This document shows positions 35,726-45,230 of a DNA stretch of 64,000 nucleotides, in pieces. Numbering within the stretch: position 1 is the stretch's first letter; each line of letters opens with the position of its first letter. The notes below the pieces were generated by a model, which saw only the letters and a program-made list of their open reading frames with translations, did not search any database and was not told where the DNA came from. The translations under genes and the position numbers were made by a program. The stretch is from Bacteroidota bacterium (GTDB lineage: Bacteria > Bacteroidota > Bacteroidia > Chitinophagales > Chitinophagaceae), in assembly GCA_030706635.1 (NCBI GenBank), contig JAUZOD010000001.1:1-64000 (forward strand), given 5' to 3'.

Positions 35726-36556
35726 ATGCCAAAATTTTTGTTGCCTGTTTTACTCGCCATTTCCCTCGCAGCCTGCAGGGATTCCGGCAATTCCACAGAA
35801 AGTTCTGGTTCTATTGAAGAGCCGGTCGTCAGTAACGAACCCGCCGCCATTTCTTATACCATTATGAATGCCACACCCCACGATACCAATTCCTATACGG
35901 AAGGGCTGCTGGTGCATGATGGAAAACTGTATGAAAGTTCGGGTGCTCCGGAGGATATTCCCAGTACGCGGTCCATTTTCGGAGAGGTGGACCCGAAAAC
36001 AGGAAAGATCGCCGTAAAGGCAGAACTGGACCGCAAGATTTATTTTGGGGAGGGCATAACTTTTCTGAACGGAAAAGTTTATCAGCTTACCTGGCAGAAC
36101 AAGCTGGGATTTATTTACGATGCGAAAACTTTTAAAAAGACCGGCCAGTTCACTATCCCGGGCAAGGAAGGCTGGGGCATGACCACGGATGGCACCGATC
36201 TGATACTGAGCGACGGCACCAGCAATCTCACATTTATGGACCCGACTACTTTTAAGACCGTCAAAATCGTTGGCGTAACGGACAATAACGGCCCGGTGGG
36301 CAATATCAATGAACTGGAATACATCAAGGGAAGCATCTACGCCAATATTTACGAATCCAGCTATATTGTCCGCATTGACCCCGCAAGCGGAAAAATAACC
36401 GGAAAAGCCGACTTCAGTAAACTGAATAAAGAAGTTAAAGAGAAAGATCCCCAGGCCGAATTCATGAATGGAATTGCCTATGATTCAGCAAAAAACAAAA
36501 TCTATGTCACTGGCAAACTCTGGCCGAGCATTTATGAAGTGAGATTTAACAACTGA
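35726..36556 (+). CDS. Glutaminyl-peptide cyclotransferase (plant/bacterial type) lipoprotein
   Basis: A 276-residue lipoprotein that should convert N-terminal glutamine to pyroglutamate. Signal and lipobox LAISLAACRDSG; then a five-bladed beta-propeller of the papaya-type glutaminyl cyclase family (YTEGLLVHDGKLYESSG, FGEGITFLNGKVYQLTWQ, NGIAYDSAKNKIYVTGKLWP). The frame is open from 35663; the ATG at 35726 gives the signal peptide. Convergent with the methyltransferase gene, 24 bases apart. Confidence 0.92.
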   Translation: MPKFLLPVLLAISLAACRDSGNSTESSGSIEEPVVSNEPAAISYTIMNATPHDTNSYTEGLLVHDGKLYESSGAPEDIPSTRSIFGEVDPKTGKIAVKAELDRKIYFGEGITFLNGKVYQLTWQNKLGFIYDAKTFKKTGQFTIPGKEGWGMTTDGTDLILSDGTSNLTFMDPTTFKTVKIVGVTDNNGPVGNINELEYIKGSIYANIYESSYIVRIDPASGKITGKADFSKLNKEVKEKDPQAEFMNGIAYDSAKNKIYVTGKLWPSIYEVRFNN

Positions 36557-36580
36557 TGTCCATCCATCATTAATCCGCCC

Positions 36581-37480
36581 TTACATCCCGGCAACATAAA
36601 TCAGCGAACTGCAACGTTCTTTATCCAAAACGGCTTTCATGTTGGATACAGCGCCGGTTAAAAATCCATTGAAAAGCGGGGCGCGACCCTTCGCATATTT
36701 CTCGCTCAGGAGACTAATATAAAAACTGTCGAACCACATCGGCTCCGTCCTGATCAGTTTAAACCCGTTTGCATTCAGCAGATACTTCATGGAGGCAGGG
36801 GAAAAATGATACAAATGTCTCGGCACATCGTAAGCAGCCCAGTTTTCCCGGTATTTCATTCCGTCGTAGCTGGTATAATTCGGAACGGCAATAAACAATC
36901 TGCCGGAAGGCCTCAACAATTTTTTAATATGTTGCAGGTAAGGATGCAGATCATGCACATGCTCCAGCACATGCCATAGGGTAATGGCGTCCAGCGAGGC
37001 CGAAGGGACGGATGGAAATGCTTCGGCTGGATGCAGATGAGTCTGATGATCAGTCAATGCATTCCGGCGTGCACTTTCATCAGGTTCGATTCCCTGACTG
37101 CGCCAGCCTTTTTCACTCATGAATTTCACAAAAGCTCCCGTGCCTGCACCAATATCCAGATGGTCTCCCTGCTTCAGCCCGGTAGCCGACTGAACAAGCC
37201 TGAATTTTGAGGCCAGGGTAAGGTTACGCACCCGATGATACAAAGTATTCACCAGCCCCTTGTGCGTGTTGCTATGGGAAATATAGTTTTCAGATTGATA
37301 ATACCGGCCAATATTTTCCGGAGGCGGGGCATTGCGGGTAAAACGGAGCGAGCAATGATTACAGGTCCATATTTCGAAAAATTCACCGGATACCGTTTGG
37401 TCCCTGGCACTGAGGGCAAAATGAACTTGTTCACTTTTACACACGGGGCATTGGGACGAAGAAGAAATATCAGCAACCAT
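36581..37480 (-). CDS. Class I SAM-dependent methyltransferase with N-terminal zinc ribbon
   Basis: A 299-residue methyltransferase. Residues 10-45 hold a Cys4 zinc ribbon (CPVCKS and CNHCSLRF), and the SAM-binding motif is DIGAGTGAFVKFMSEKGW near 112. Motif LWHVLEHVHD marks the Rossmann core. Proteins of this layout methylate sugars or small acceptors in polysaccharide and secondary pathways; the acceptor is not known. It follows the HU-CCDC81 gene by 37 bases on the same strand. Confidence 0.92.
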   Translation of the reverse strand: MVADISSSSQCPVCKSEQVHFALSARDQTVSGEFFEIWTCNHCSLRFTRNAPPPENIGRYYQSENYISHSNTHKGLVNTLYHRVRNLTLASKFRLVQSATGLKQGDHLDIGAGTGAFVKFMSEKGWRSQGIEPDESARRNALTDHQTHLHPAEAFPSVPSASLDAITLWHVLEHVHDLHPYLQHIKKLLRPSGRLFIAVPNYTSYDGMKYRENWAAYDVPRHLYHFSPASMKYLLNANGFKLIRTEPMWFDSFYISLLSEKYAKGRAPLFNGFLTGAVSNMKAVLDKERCSSLIYVAGM

Positions 37481-37517
37481 CGGGTTTGATGAGAATTGAT
37501 TCTGCGAAAATGTAAAA

Positions 37518-38138
37518 TTATTTATTCACGTGGATCGCCTGCTGGTTCCCGGTGGATTCCACATTCCAGCCATGAGACGAAAAATGAATGGCTATCAGCA
37601 GCAGTGCTGCCACTCCGGTTATCAGTGCAACCAGCCACCACAGGCGGTTTCCCTGAACGGGCTCCTCGGAAAACCATTTACTCATCTCGTCGCTGGTCCT
37701 TTCTCTATCGCCCACCAGAAGGGTATGCTGGGCATTCGCACGAACCAGTTTTTCCGCAGATACCGGTTGAAGAAAAAAAGGGTTCTGCAGGGTAGAATCA
37801 AATTGGATATTTCCCTCCTGATCTTTCTTTAATTCGCCAACCCCTTCCCATACTGTTTTCTGAAGATGATTTATCCGGTCACGTAAAGCATAAGCAAATT
37901 CGTTGTATTGCCGCATGGCTTCATATTCCGGTATTTGCCGGATGGTGGCCAGATAAGAAAAAAAGTCTTTGTCCGGCGTATCGGAATATTTATCAAACCG
38001 GAAATAATAAACAGGCGGCAGAATGGTTCGCGTAGAAGAATCCAGGCTGGCGGGCTGAGTCTCCAAGCAAATGGTGCCCAAGCCCGGAATACTGATGCTT
38101 TTATGCTGAAAGAGATATTTGTTAAGAATTGAATACAT
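37518..38138 (-). CDS. HU-CCDC81/SPOR-type cell envelope protein with one membrane segment
   Basis: A 206-residue protein whose N terminus (LNKYLFQHKSISIPGLGTICLE) matches the bacterial HU-CCDC81 domain, usually found in Bacteroidota proteins that bind or organise envelope structures. A single transmembrane helix sits near residues 168-187 (WWLVALITGVAALLLIAIHF), leaving a short C-terminal tail; the SPOR domain often found there is missing. It is in a minus-strand operon after the barrel protein gene (24-base gap). Confidence 0.75.
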   Translation of the reverse strand: MYSILNKYLFQHKSISIPGLGTICLETQPASLDSSTRTILPPVYYFRFDKYSDTPDKDFFSYLATIRQIPEYEAMRQYNEFAYALRDRINHLQKTVWEGVGELKKDQEGNIQFDSTLQNPFFLQPVSAEKLVRANAQHTLLVGDRERTSDEMSKWFSEEPVQGNRLWWLVALITGVAALLLIAIHFSSHGWNVESTGNQQAIHVNK

Positions 38139-38161
38139 ATCAGAATCTGTTATCAGAACCC

Positions 38162-39793
38162 CTATTTCCCTCCAAAAGAAAAAATAACACCCCCTAAGAT
38201 ATTGAATCCATAAACAGGATACTGATTCCAGCGCTGATATTTATCATTAAACAGGTTATTCATCTGGAGCCAGAGGTTAAATTGATGGGTTAATCTGAAC
38301 TCCAGACCAGCATTCAGGTCAAATCCTCCCTTTCCGGTCCGAACGGAATTGTCAAGTGCCCGGAAAGAAGCCCCGTCAAATGCCCAGAGATCGCCTTTTA
38401 GCCAAAGGTCCTTCAGGATCTCCCAGCGCAAATTGGCATTAAGTTCCAGAGGCAACATACCCCAGGCCCGGTATTCCTCTTTGCTCTTAAAATTCCGGAG
38501 GGTGAGCCCGGCTGTTGCACTGAACTGTTCTCCCTGAGTATAACTCATCTCGCCGTGCACGTTGAAGGCATCAAGCTTGCTTTCATAAATGACCTTGAAA
38601 TTTTTACCGTCCAGGCTGTCATTCAGGAATAATGGCATGTTGTGGTATTCTGACAAACCGGCTTTTGCCAGGTAAGAAACGTGATTATTGATAGATCCTT
38701 TAAATCCTCCATAGAATTCCTGCACGCGGGTATTCAACAGATCCGAAGGCTGCCATAGCCAGGGATTGATGGTAGCAAATCGCTGATAGCTTCCTTTTTC
38801 ATAATACCCGTTCAACGCGGCAAAAAGCGTAAACTTCTTGTCGTCTGTTGTATAGTCTGCTGAAAAATTCGGAAGCAGATGAAAATCATTTTGGTCCCAG
38901 GAAGGCGTCATTTCCGCATGAATGGAAATATTATCGGAATGATAGACCACGGCCGGCGACACATAAAACAGATTGTTGTTCTCCGTGAAAACATCATTTA
39001 CCTGATAATGGGTCAGGTCTGCCGTTACCCCCAGATTGACTCCAAAATGTTCCCCGATCGATTTTTGCAAAGGCAGGTTAACAACCGTATTGATTTCTGC
39101 GCCGCGGGGAGACTCATTGTCCCCAAACGCCAGCACTTTCAAATTCGGGTTATAAGTGAGGCCGAAATCTGTCGGCACGGTGTTCCGTAGTCCGATCTTG
39201 CCTTCAAAGGTCACAAACTGCTGTTGCAGCTGGCTGTTGACAAAACTCAGCGTTTTGGGCTGAAAGCCGTACAAATAATATCCATCTGCCTGAAATCCCA
39301 GTTTACCATTCCATTCCAGGTTATTCTTTGTCTTCACTGTTCCCAGGATGGATGCGGCCAAAAAGGTATTCTTCTGATAGTCCAGGTCTCCTTTGGAGGA
39401 ATACCCTTCAGCAAATACATTAAAAAAACTGTATCTCTTATCCCCGAAACTCAATCCAGCCTTCACATACGGCAGGTGAACATTCCCTACCCCGACTTTG
39501 ATATAATTATCGTTATTCCAGATTTTCATGGTATCACCGGGAAGGGCTACAGGGTTTAGCCCAACGGGCTGGTATTGCAAGGGCAAATACTGCACCGGCA
39601 GATTATAAGAGAGATTCGGACGGGCTGTATCCATGAGCGGGGCCTCCGCATTGAAATTGATCTTGGCCGTATTTTTCAGCGAGGGTTTGAAGGTGGATGT
39701 GATATTAATGGTTTTACGCTTCGTGGTATCCTGCGCCCTGACGGACGTATTGACCAGCAGCAGCACGATAATTAGAAAGATAATTCCCTTCAT
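38162..39793 (-). CDS. Outer membrane beta-barrel protein
   Basis: A 543-residue outer membrane protein with signal peptide (about 1-22, ending SVRAQ). The rest is a large barrel of alternating strands with aromatic girdles and many Asn/Tyr residues, no plug or TonB box at the N terminus, ending NILGGVIFSFGGK. It follows the TPR gene by 25 bases and is followed by the HU-CCDC81 gene, so all three are probably co-transcribed. An in-frame start at 39829 is discarded because it would precede the signal peptide and overlap the TPR gene. Cargo unknown. Confidence 0.85.
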   Translation of the reverse strand: MKGIIFLIIVLLLVNTSVRAQDTTKRKTINITSTFKPSLKNTAKINFNAEAPLMDTARPNLSYNLPVQYLPLQYQPVGLNPVALPGDTMKIWNNDNYIKVGVGNVHLPYVKAGLSFGDKRYSFFNVFAEGYSSKGDLDYQKNTFLAASILGTVKTKNNLEWNGKLGFQADGYYLYGFQPKTLSFVNSQLQQQFVTFEGKIGLRNTVPTDFGLTYNPNLKVLAFGDNESPRGAEINTVVNLPLQKSIGEHFGVNLGVTADLTHYQVNDVFTENNNLFYVSPAVVYHSDNISIHAEMTPSWDQNDFHLLPNFSADYTTDDKKFTLFAALNGYYEKGSYQRFATINPWLWQPSDLLNTRVQEFYGGFKGSINNHVSYLAKAGLSEYHNMPLFLNDSLDGKNFKVIYESKLDAFNVHGEMSYTQGEQFSATAGLTLRNFKSKEEYRAWGMLPLELNANLRWEILKDLWLKGDLWAFDGASFRALDNSVRTGKGGFDLNAGLEFRLTHQFNLWLQMNNLFNDKYQRWNQYPVYGFNILGGVIFSFGGK

Positions 39794-39818
39794 AAAATTC
39801 AATGGATTAGAACGCATC

Positions 39819-42800
39819 TCAGTTGTCATTGCTGATTTTACTATTCTTAGCTTCTTCTTCTTTTACCTGGCCCAGACGTTGCTCGGCCTGAACCCGCAAT
39901 TCTTCGATCTTTGCATTTTGTGCGAGGCTCTGGAAAGTGGCCCGGGCATTGAAATAATCTTTTTCCTTGAGATAAATATCTCCCAACAACAAATAGGACT
40001 TTGTCACCCATAATTCATAAGAGCCCGATTTGTGAATTACTTCAAAGGCTGATTTCTCCGCTTCTTTTAACCGGTCCTGCCCAAACTGGCATTCCGCAAT
40101 CTGGTATTGCGCTTCCGCACCGTATGTTGCCCGGCTCAGGGATACAACGGCCTTAAAATAAGGCAAAGCCTGATCACATTTGCCATCGGTGAGGTATGAC
40201 TTACCGATGATCATATTGGCTATGATCTTATCATCAGAACCGATGCCTTTCTGGCTGAGCAGGTCCTGTGCATTGCCAACAGCATTGGACCAGTGTTGCA
40301 ATTCATACTGGCTGCGAAGCAAACCGCGCATGGCTTCCACCTTGTTTTCCTGGGAAGAAGCAAAATCTTTCAGTCGCGTATAATAGGTTTCTGCTTTGCC
40401 ATAATCCTTAATATAAAAGAAATTCAACCGCGCCGCCTGCAACAGGGATCTCTCAGCAAATTTATTCGGCGCCTTATCTGCCACGATCTCATAACCGGTC
40501 ACGGCCAGTGTCCAGTTTTTCTGATTGGCATACATCTCGCTCTTATAATAATTGGCTTCGAGAGAATATTTCCCGTCCGGAAACTTCTTCAGATAATCTT
40601 CAAATTTCTGCTGAGCTGCCGAAAAATTACCATTGTTGAACTGTACCTCAGCCTCCTGATAGGCCAACTGATCTTCCTGGCTTGTCGAAATGGAGATGCC
40701 CATGGACTTCGCAAAATTTACATACTCACTGCTGCGGCCTTCTTCCACATAAATGGATTTGGCATTGTCCAGCGCTTCCTGGGCTTCCACGGAATTAGGA
40801 TACTGTTTCAGCAACTGGTTGTATTGATTCAATGCCTCATTATTGTTTTCCAGATTAAAATAAGCAATGCCGGAACGCAGGTAGGCCCTGGGTTTGAGCG
40901 CATCGTGCCCGCTGGAATTCAACACATTTTTCAGGAACGGCAGGGATTCGCGGTATTGTTCATTGGAAAGATAGGTATTGGCAATTTCCATGTTCGCATC
41001 GGCCGTCAGATCGGAAGTTGGAAATTTCCGGATCAGCCCGTTGAGCAGGGAAATTTTTTCGTTGGAAGAACTCACACCTGCTACCATGGCCTTTTGAAAA
41101 GTTGCATAATCCGATGAAGCCCATGAATAATCGAGTACCTTATCATACATCATCACCGCTGTTCTATAGTCCCGGTTCATATAATAACAGTCCGCATCGC
41201 GTATAAAGGCATCCTGCTCCAGCGGGGAGGCGTTGATTCGCGGATTCTTAACCACCTGTTCAAAAAACCCCTGGGCCTCCCGGTAGTTCTCTTTTTTCAG
41301 ATAGCAATATCCCAAAGTATATTTCGCATTGGCTGGATTCACTTCTCCCCGGCTCACCGGCATTTTCAGGTATTCAAAGAAATAGGGAATGGCCTCATCC
41401 AGGTGGTTTAGCCGATAGGCAATTTCTCCTTTCCAGAAATTAATATAGGGCAGGAACGCTGTATTACTCCGCTCCCTGAGAGCCTTGTCCAGCAGCTCAT
41501 TTGCATTCTGCAGATTCCCGTCATTGATAAGTTCCGTCGCCCTTCCGTAAAGCACTTTGGTATGCAATTGCCGCGCGTTCTCTGAAGGATTGGTAAGACT
41601 GTCCATCAATGCCAGGGCGTCTCTATAGTTGCTTGTATTCGCCAGTACACTGAGCAGCAATTCCCTGGCCTCCGAGGCATAGGTCGATTGCGGGTACTGT
41701 GAAAGAAAACTCCGTAAGCCGGTGAGCGCTTCATCGGGATAGCCGAGTTCATAAGAAAGTTTGGCATAATGAAACTGGGAAATCTCTTTCTGCACGGGGT
41801 AACTGCTATTGGAAGCGCAAAACAAAAAAGCATTACGCGCGTTGGCTTTCTGCCCGGTTTTCAGATAGCTATCCCCCAGAAGGTACATGGCGTTCTGGGC
41901 AAGGGAATCTTCTTTTCCGCCCAACTGTTTGAAACCGTCAATGGCTTTTTTATAATTTTTAAGCTCGTAGTAACAATACGACAGTTCAAACATATCCTGC
42001 CGGGTCACCTTCTTTGACTTGCTTACATAGGACTCCAGAAAGGGGAGCGCTTTTTCGAAGTTTTTCTGCTCATAATAGCCGTGCCCCGTCAATTCCCGGA
42101 GCTCCGCATCGTAGTACTGATTGCCGGCATCCAGTTTGGAAGCGGCATAAGCAATGGCCTTGTCCTTCTGTTTTTGTATCAGGTATATGTTCGCGATATA
42201 GTAGGGAACTACAGTGCGGTATTTCGGGCTATTCTCCACTATGGAAAAAGCCGTGGATGCATCGCTGTACTTCTTCTGATAAAAAGAGATGTACCCGTAA
42301 TAGTAATTCGCGTCAATATAATTGGGATCGGCAGGAAGCTGGCGGATAGCATCCAGCAGAGGTTTGGCCCGGTCGAAATCCTTTTTTACAAAATAGGCAT
42401 ATCCCTGGTGAAATTTTGCATTGGCGATTTCTGCATTGCTCAGATTATCGATGCTGGCAGTTTCGTATAAATGAAGCGCGGATTCATAATTTCCCCGGCG
42501 GAATTCATATTCAGCGAGGTGATAACTGAGCATCTGGCCTCTCGCCGCATTATTTTCGGTTGCTATGAACTGCCTTGCCGGCGCCACCGCAGCACTGTCG
42601 TCCTGGTTCAGGGAACACACCAGTGTATAATAATGAACATCCTGGCGTTCAAAAGACTCACTGCCCTGCAATTTATTCTGCTGGTCCTGATCCAACTCCC
42701 TGAAAATCGGATAGGCTAAACTATAGTTCTGCTTCTGAAAATATTCCCGCGCCTGTTTGTAAGCACTTTGCGGATCGTTCAGGTACAGCGTCTGTTGTGC

Positions 42801-42851
42801 ATTTGCCGAATAAAAGAAAAGAAGGAGGGACGGAAAGAGTAATCGTTTCAT
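39819..42851 (-). CDS. Secreted tetratricopeptide-repeat protein
   Basis: A 1010-residue periplasmic or outer membrane associated protein with a signal peptide (1-18, FFYSANAQQ). The rest consists of many TPR units (for example NAEIANAKFHQGYAYFVKKDFDRAKPLLDAIRQLP, then repeated Tyr/Ala/Gly helix pairs) giving a superhelical scaffold for protein binding. The frame is open to 42947, but the signal peptide starts at the ATG at 42851. It heads an operon with an outer membrane barrel, HU-CCDC81 and methyltransferase genes. Reminiscent of gliding/secretion scaffold proteins, but not assignable to a named one. Confidence 0.88.
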   Translation of the reverse strand: MKRLLFPSLLLFFYSANAQQTLYLNDPQSAYKQAREYFQKQNYSLAYPIFRELDQDQQNKLQGSESFERQDVHYYTLVCSLNQDDSAAVAPARQFIATENNAARGQMLSYHLAEYEFRRGNYESALHLYETASIDNLSNAEIANAKFHQGYAYFVKKDFDRAKPLLDAIRQLPADPNYIDANYYYGYISFYQKKYSDASTAFSIVENSPKYRTVVPYYIANIYLIQKQKDKAIAYAASKLDAGNQYYDAELRELTGHGYYEQKNFEKALPFLESYVSKSKKVTRQDMFELSYCYYELKNYKKAIDGFKQLGGKEDSLAQNAMYLLGDSYLKTGQKANARNAFLFCASNSSYPVQKEISQFHYAKLSYELGYPDEALTGLRSFLSQYPQSTYASEARELLLSVLANTSNYRDALALMDSLTNPSENARQLHTKVLYGRATELINDGNLQNANELLDKALRERSNTAFLPYINFWKGEIAYRLNHLDEAIPYFFEYLKMPVSRGEVNPANAKYTLGYCYLKKENYREAQGFFEQVVKNPRINASPLEQDAFIRDADCYYMNRDYRTAVMMYDKVLDYSWASSDYATFQKAMVAGVSSSNEKISLLNGLIRKFPTSDLTADANMEIANTYLSNEQYRESLPFLKNVLNSSGHDALKPRAYLRSGIAYFNLENNNEALNQYNQLLKQYPNSVEAQEALDNAKSIYVEEGRSSEYVNFAKSMGISISTSQEDQLAYQEAEVQFNNGNFSAAQQKFEDYLKKFPDGKYSLEANYYKSEMYANQKNWTLAVTGYEIVADKAPNKFAERSLLQAARLNFFYIKDYGKAETYYTRLKDFASSQENKVEAMRGLLRSQYELQHWSNAVGNAQDLLSQKGIGSDDKIIANMIIGKSYLTDGKCDQALPYFKAVVSLSRATYGAEAQYQIAECQFGQDRLKEAEKSAFEVIHKSGSYELWVTKSYLLLGDIYLKEKDYFNARATFQSLAQNAKIEELRVQAEQRLGQVKEEEAKNSKISNDN

Positions 42852-42982
42852 CCGTATATAGTTATTCACGCGCTCAAGTTTCTGAATATTTTCTTCTAAT
42901 ACCAAAGATTGTTCCAAACAGATGTGGATAACTGGCAGGATTAACATTTCCTTAGAACAACGGCTAAAAAGCTCAAATCCAT

Positions 42983-42990
42983 TACATTTG
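42983..42990 (+). promoter_or_regulatory. Predicted -7 promoter element of the DoxX gene
   Basis: TACATTTG fits TAnnTTTG exactly and lies 16 bases before the ATG at 43006, implying a very short leader. No clear -33 element. Confidence 0.4.
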
Positions 42991-43005
42991 GCTTAAATAT
43001 TCCCG

Positions 43006-43416
43006 ATGAAAAAATTATTGTCCACAGCGTATTCAGATAACGCCTTTAATTTCGCGATGCTGGTGCAGCGGGTGGTGACGGGACTGATGTTGCTCATCGC
43101 CCACGGATTGCTCAAAATCTCCAATTTCAGCGAAATGTCCGGCAGCTTTTTTGACCCCCTGCGTATCGGACACCGGAACACACTGATCCTTTCTATTTTT
43201 GCAGAAGTGTTCTGCTCCATGCTCCTGGTATTGGGACTGTTTACGCGGCTTGCCGCTTTTGTGATCGTGCTTGACCTGTCCTTTGCGGTTTTTATGTACC
43301 ACCGGGGTCAGCCCATCAAAAACATGGATTTGGGCGTTATTTATCTGACGAGCGTATTCTCCATTCTGCTGCTGGGCCCGGGAAGGGTGAGTGTGGATGG
43401 CATGATGGCGAAATAA
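43006..43416 (+). CDS. DoxX family membrane protein
   Basis: A 136-residue integral membrane protein of the DoxX/SURF4-like family, with four hydrophobic segments (for example VQRVVTGLMLLIAHGLLKIS near residue 21, then LSIFAEVFCSMLLVLGLF and YLTSVFSILLLGPG). Relatives take part in thiol/redox or quinone-linked processes; this protein is uncharacterised. It is the first gene of a plus-strand run with the thioesterase, cinA and E2 genes. Confidence 0.88.
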   Translation: MKKLLSTAYSDNAFNFAMLVQRVVTGLMLLIAHGLLKISNFSEMSGSFFDPLRIGHRNTLILSIFAEVFCSMLLVLGLFTRLAAFVIVLDLSFAVFMYHRGQPIKNMDLGVIYLTSVFSILLLGPGRVSVDGMMAK

Positions 43417-43445
43417 AAAAGGGAAATCATTCACAATCCATCAGC

Positions 43446-43859
43446 ATGTTCATTAGCGAAACACAGATACGGGTCAGATATGCGGAGACCGATCAGATGA
43501 ATGTGGTGTATTATGGAAATTACGCTCAGTATTTCGAAGTGGCCCGGGCAGAATCCATCCGTAAGCTGGGATTTACGTACAAGGAAATGGAAGCCCTGGG
43601 TGTTATTATGCCGGTGGTGGAAATGCAAACCAAATTTCTAAGACCCGCCCATTACGATGACCTGCTCATCATTAAAACTATTTTACGTGAACTGCCTGTT
43701 GCGCATCGCATCAGTTTTGAACACGAGGTATATAACCAGGAAAAGAAACTGCTCACCATTGGAAAAGTAATCCTGTATTTTGTCAGCATGGGCAGTTTTG
43801 AAAAAAGCCAGATGCCGGAAGCCCTTCGCCGCATTCTGGAACCCTATTTTCAACAATAA
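43446..43859 (+). CDS. Hotdog-fold acyl-CoA thioesterase (YbgC/FadM-like)
   Basis: A 137-residue 4-hydroxybenzoyl-CoA thioesterase-type hotdog protein. The catalytic Asp is in RYAETDQMNVVYYGNYAQYFEVAR (residues 9-32), the family signature. It should cleave acyl-CoA or acyl-ACP thioesters. The gene is 29 bases after DoxX and 39 bases before cinA. Chain-length preference is not visible. Confidence 0.92.
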   Translation: MFISETQIRVRYAETDQMNVVYYGNYAQYFEVARAESIRKLGFTYKEMEALGVIMPVVEMQTKFLRPAHYDDLLIIKTILRELPVAHRISFEHEVYNQEKKLLTIGKVILYFVSMGSFEKSQMPEALRRILEPYFQQ

Positions 43860-43898
43860 GACCGGCACTTCCCCGGATTTCAGCAAGCACGGTTTCAT

Positions 43899-45164
43899 AT
43901 GAATCATCAGATTATGACAAACGCATCTATTATAACCATCGGTGATGAACTGCTGATTGGTCAGGTGATTGACACCAACAGCGCCTGGATGGCCCAGGAA
44001 CTCAACAAGGCCGGGATATGGGTGAAACGGCGGGTAGCCGTTGGCGACAGCCGGGACGAAATCTGGAGGACGCTGGATGAAGAGGCTGCGGTATCGGAAA
44101 TCATATTGATCACCGGTGGACTGGGACCTACTGCAGACGACATCACCAAACCGCTGCTCTGTGATTATTTTCATACCCGACTGATCGTGAACGAAGATGC
44201 ATTACAAAACGTAAAATATATTTTCGAAACGGTTTTACAACGCCCGATGATTGAACGGAATCTGAAACAGGCCGAAGTCCCCGAATCCTGCCGGGTGATC
44301 CAGAATAAAAGGGGCACGGCGCCCGGTATGCTGTTCGAAAGAGATGGAAAAATATTTGTGTCGATGCCGGGGGTTCCCCACGAAATGAAAGGCATGATGA
44401 CAGATGAGGTAATTCCTTTCCTGCAGCAGAAATTCAAGATGCCTTTTATCGCGCACCGCACTTTGCTTACTGCCGGAGTGGGTGAATCCTACCTGGCGGA
44501 TCATATTCATGCCTTTGAATCGGGATTGCCTCCAGCAATCCGCCTGGCCTATCTTCCGGGATATGCTATGGTTCGGTTAAGGCTGACTGGCCTGAGTGAT
44601 GATGCTGATCTCATTCGGCGGGAAACGGATGTTCAGTTTTCAAAACTGAAGGAACTGGTGAAGGAATGGATGGTAACAGATGAAGACGTTTCCCTGCAGG
44701 AGGCACTGGGGAAATTATTAAAAACCAAAAACAAAACCCTGGCCACGGCAGAAAGTTGCACGGGCGGTTATGTTGCTCATCTCCTGACTTCCATTCCCGG
44801 ATCAAGCGGTTACTTCAGGGGAGGCCTGATACCCTACCACAACGACATCAAGGAAAAAGTTTTACAGGTGCAGGGAGATACTTTGTCTTCCGTAGGTGCC
44901 GTAAGCGAAAAAACCGTCCGGGAAATGATAACAGGCGCATTAAATTTATTCCACAGCGATTATGCACTGGCCACTTCCGGCATCATGGGGCCAGACGGGG
45001 GAACAGAATCAAAACCGGTTGGAACAGTTTGGATTGCGGCCGGGAACCGTCATATAACGGAAACCCGGAAACTCCATTTCCGGTTCGACCGGCAAAGGAA
45101 TATTGAACTTACTGCAACGAATGTGCTCAACTTGTTAAGAAAATTCATTTTGTCGCAGCCCTGA
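43899..45164 (+). CDS. cinA: CinA family protein (competence/damage-inducible, NMN deamidase type)
   Basis: A 421-residue two-domain protein. The N-terminal molybdopterin-binding-like domain (IITIGDELLIGQVIDTN, TGGLGPTADDITK) is followed by the C-terminal CinA domain with AESCTGGYVAHLLTSIPG and the nicotinamide-nucleotide amidase motif (ATSGIMGPDGGT). It probably recycles NMN or ADP-ribose. The start is ATG at 43899, with an alternative ATG 15 bases downstream before TNASIITIG. Name by family; function in competence is not implied. Confidence 0.93.
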   Translation: MNHQIMTNASIITIGDELLIGQVIDTNSAWMAQELNKAGIWVKRRVAVGDSRDEIWRTLDEEAAVSEIILITGGLGPTADDITKPLLCDYFHTRLIVNEDALQNVKYIFETVLQRPMIERNLKQAEVPESCRVIQNKRGTAPGMLFERDGKIFVSMPGVPHEMKGMMTDEVIPFLQQKFKMPFIAHRTLLTAGVGESYLADHIHAFESGLPPAIRLAYLPGYAMVRLRLTGLSDDADLIRRETDVQFSKLKELVKEWMVTDEDVSLQEALGKLLKTKNKTLATAESCTGGYVAHLLTSIPGSSGYFRGGLIPYHNDIKEKVLQVQGDTLSSVGAVSEKTVREMITGALNLFHSDYALATSGIMGPDGGTESKPVGTVWIAAGNRHITETRKLHFRFDRQRNIELTATNVLNLLRKFILSQP

Positions 45165-45201
45165 TCCGTGCTTGCGCGTGACTTAATTAATAATTAATAT
45201 T

Positions 45202-45209
45202 TACTTTTG
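45202..45209 (+). promoter_or_regulatory. Predicted -7 promoter element of the E2 gene
   Basis: TACTTTTG matches TAnnTTTG and lies 22 bases before the ATG at 45231. It also overlaps the possible TTG start at 45207, favouring the ATG. A -33 element is not clear. Confidence 0.4.
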
Positions 45210-45230
45210 ACCGAACCTAAAGTTCATCTC

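Noticed and set aside
40293-41117. 274-residue open frame antisense to the TPR gene
   Set aside because: No recognisable domain and full overlap with the TPR gene; long shadow frames are expected in long repeat-rich genes.
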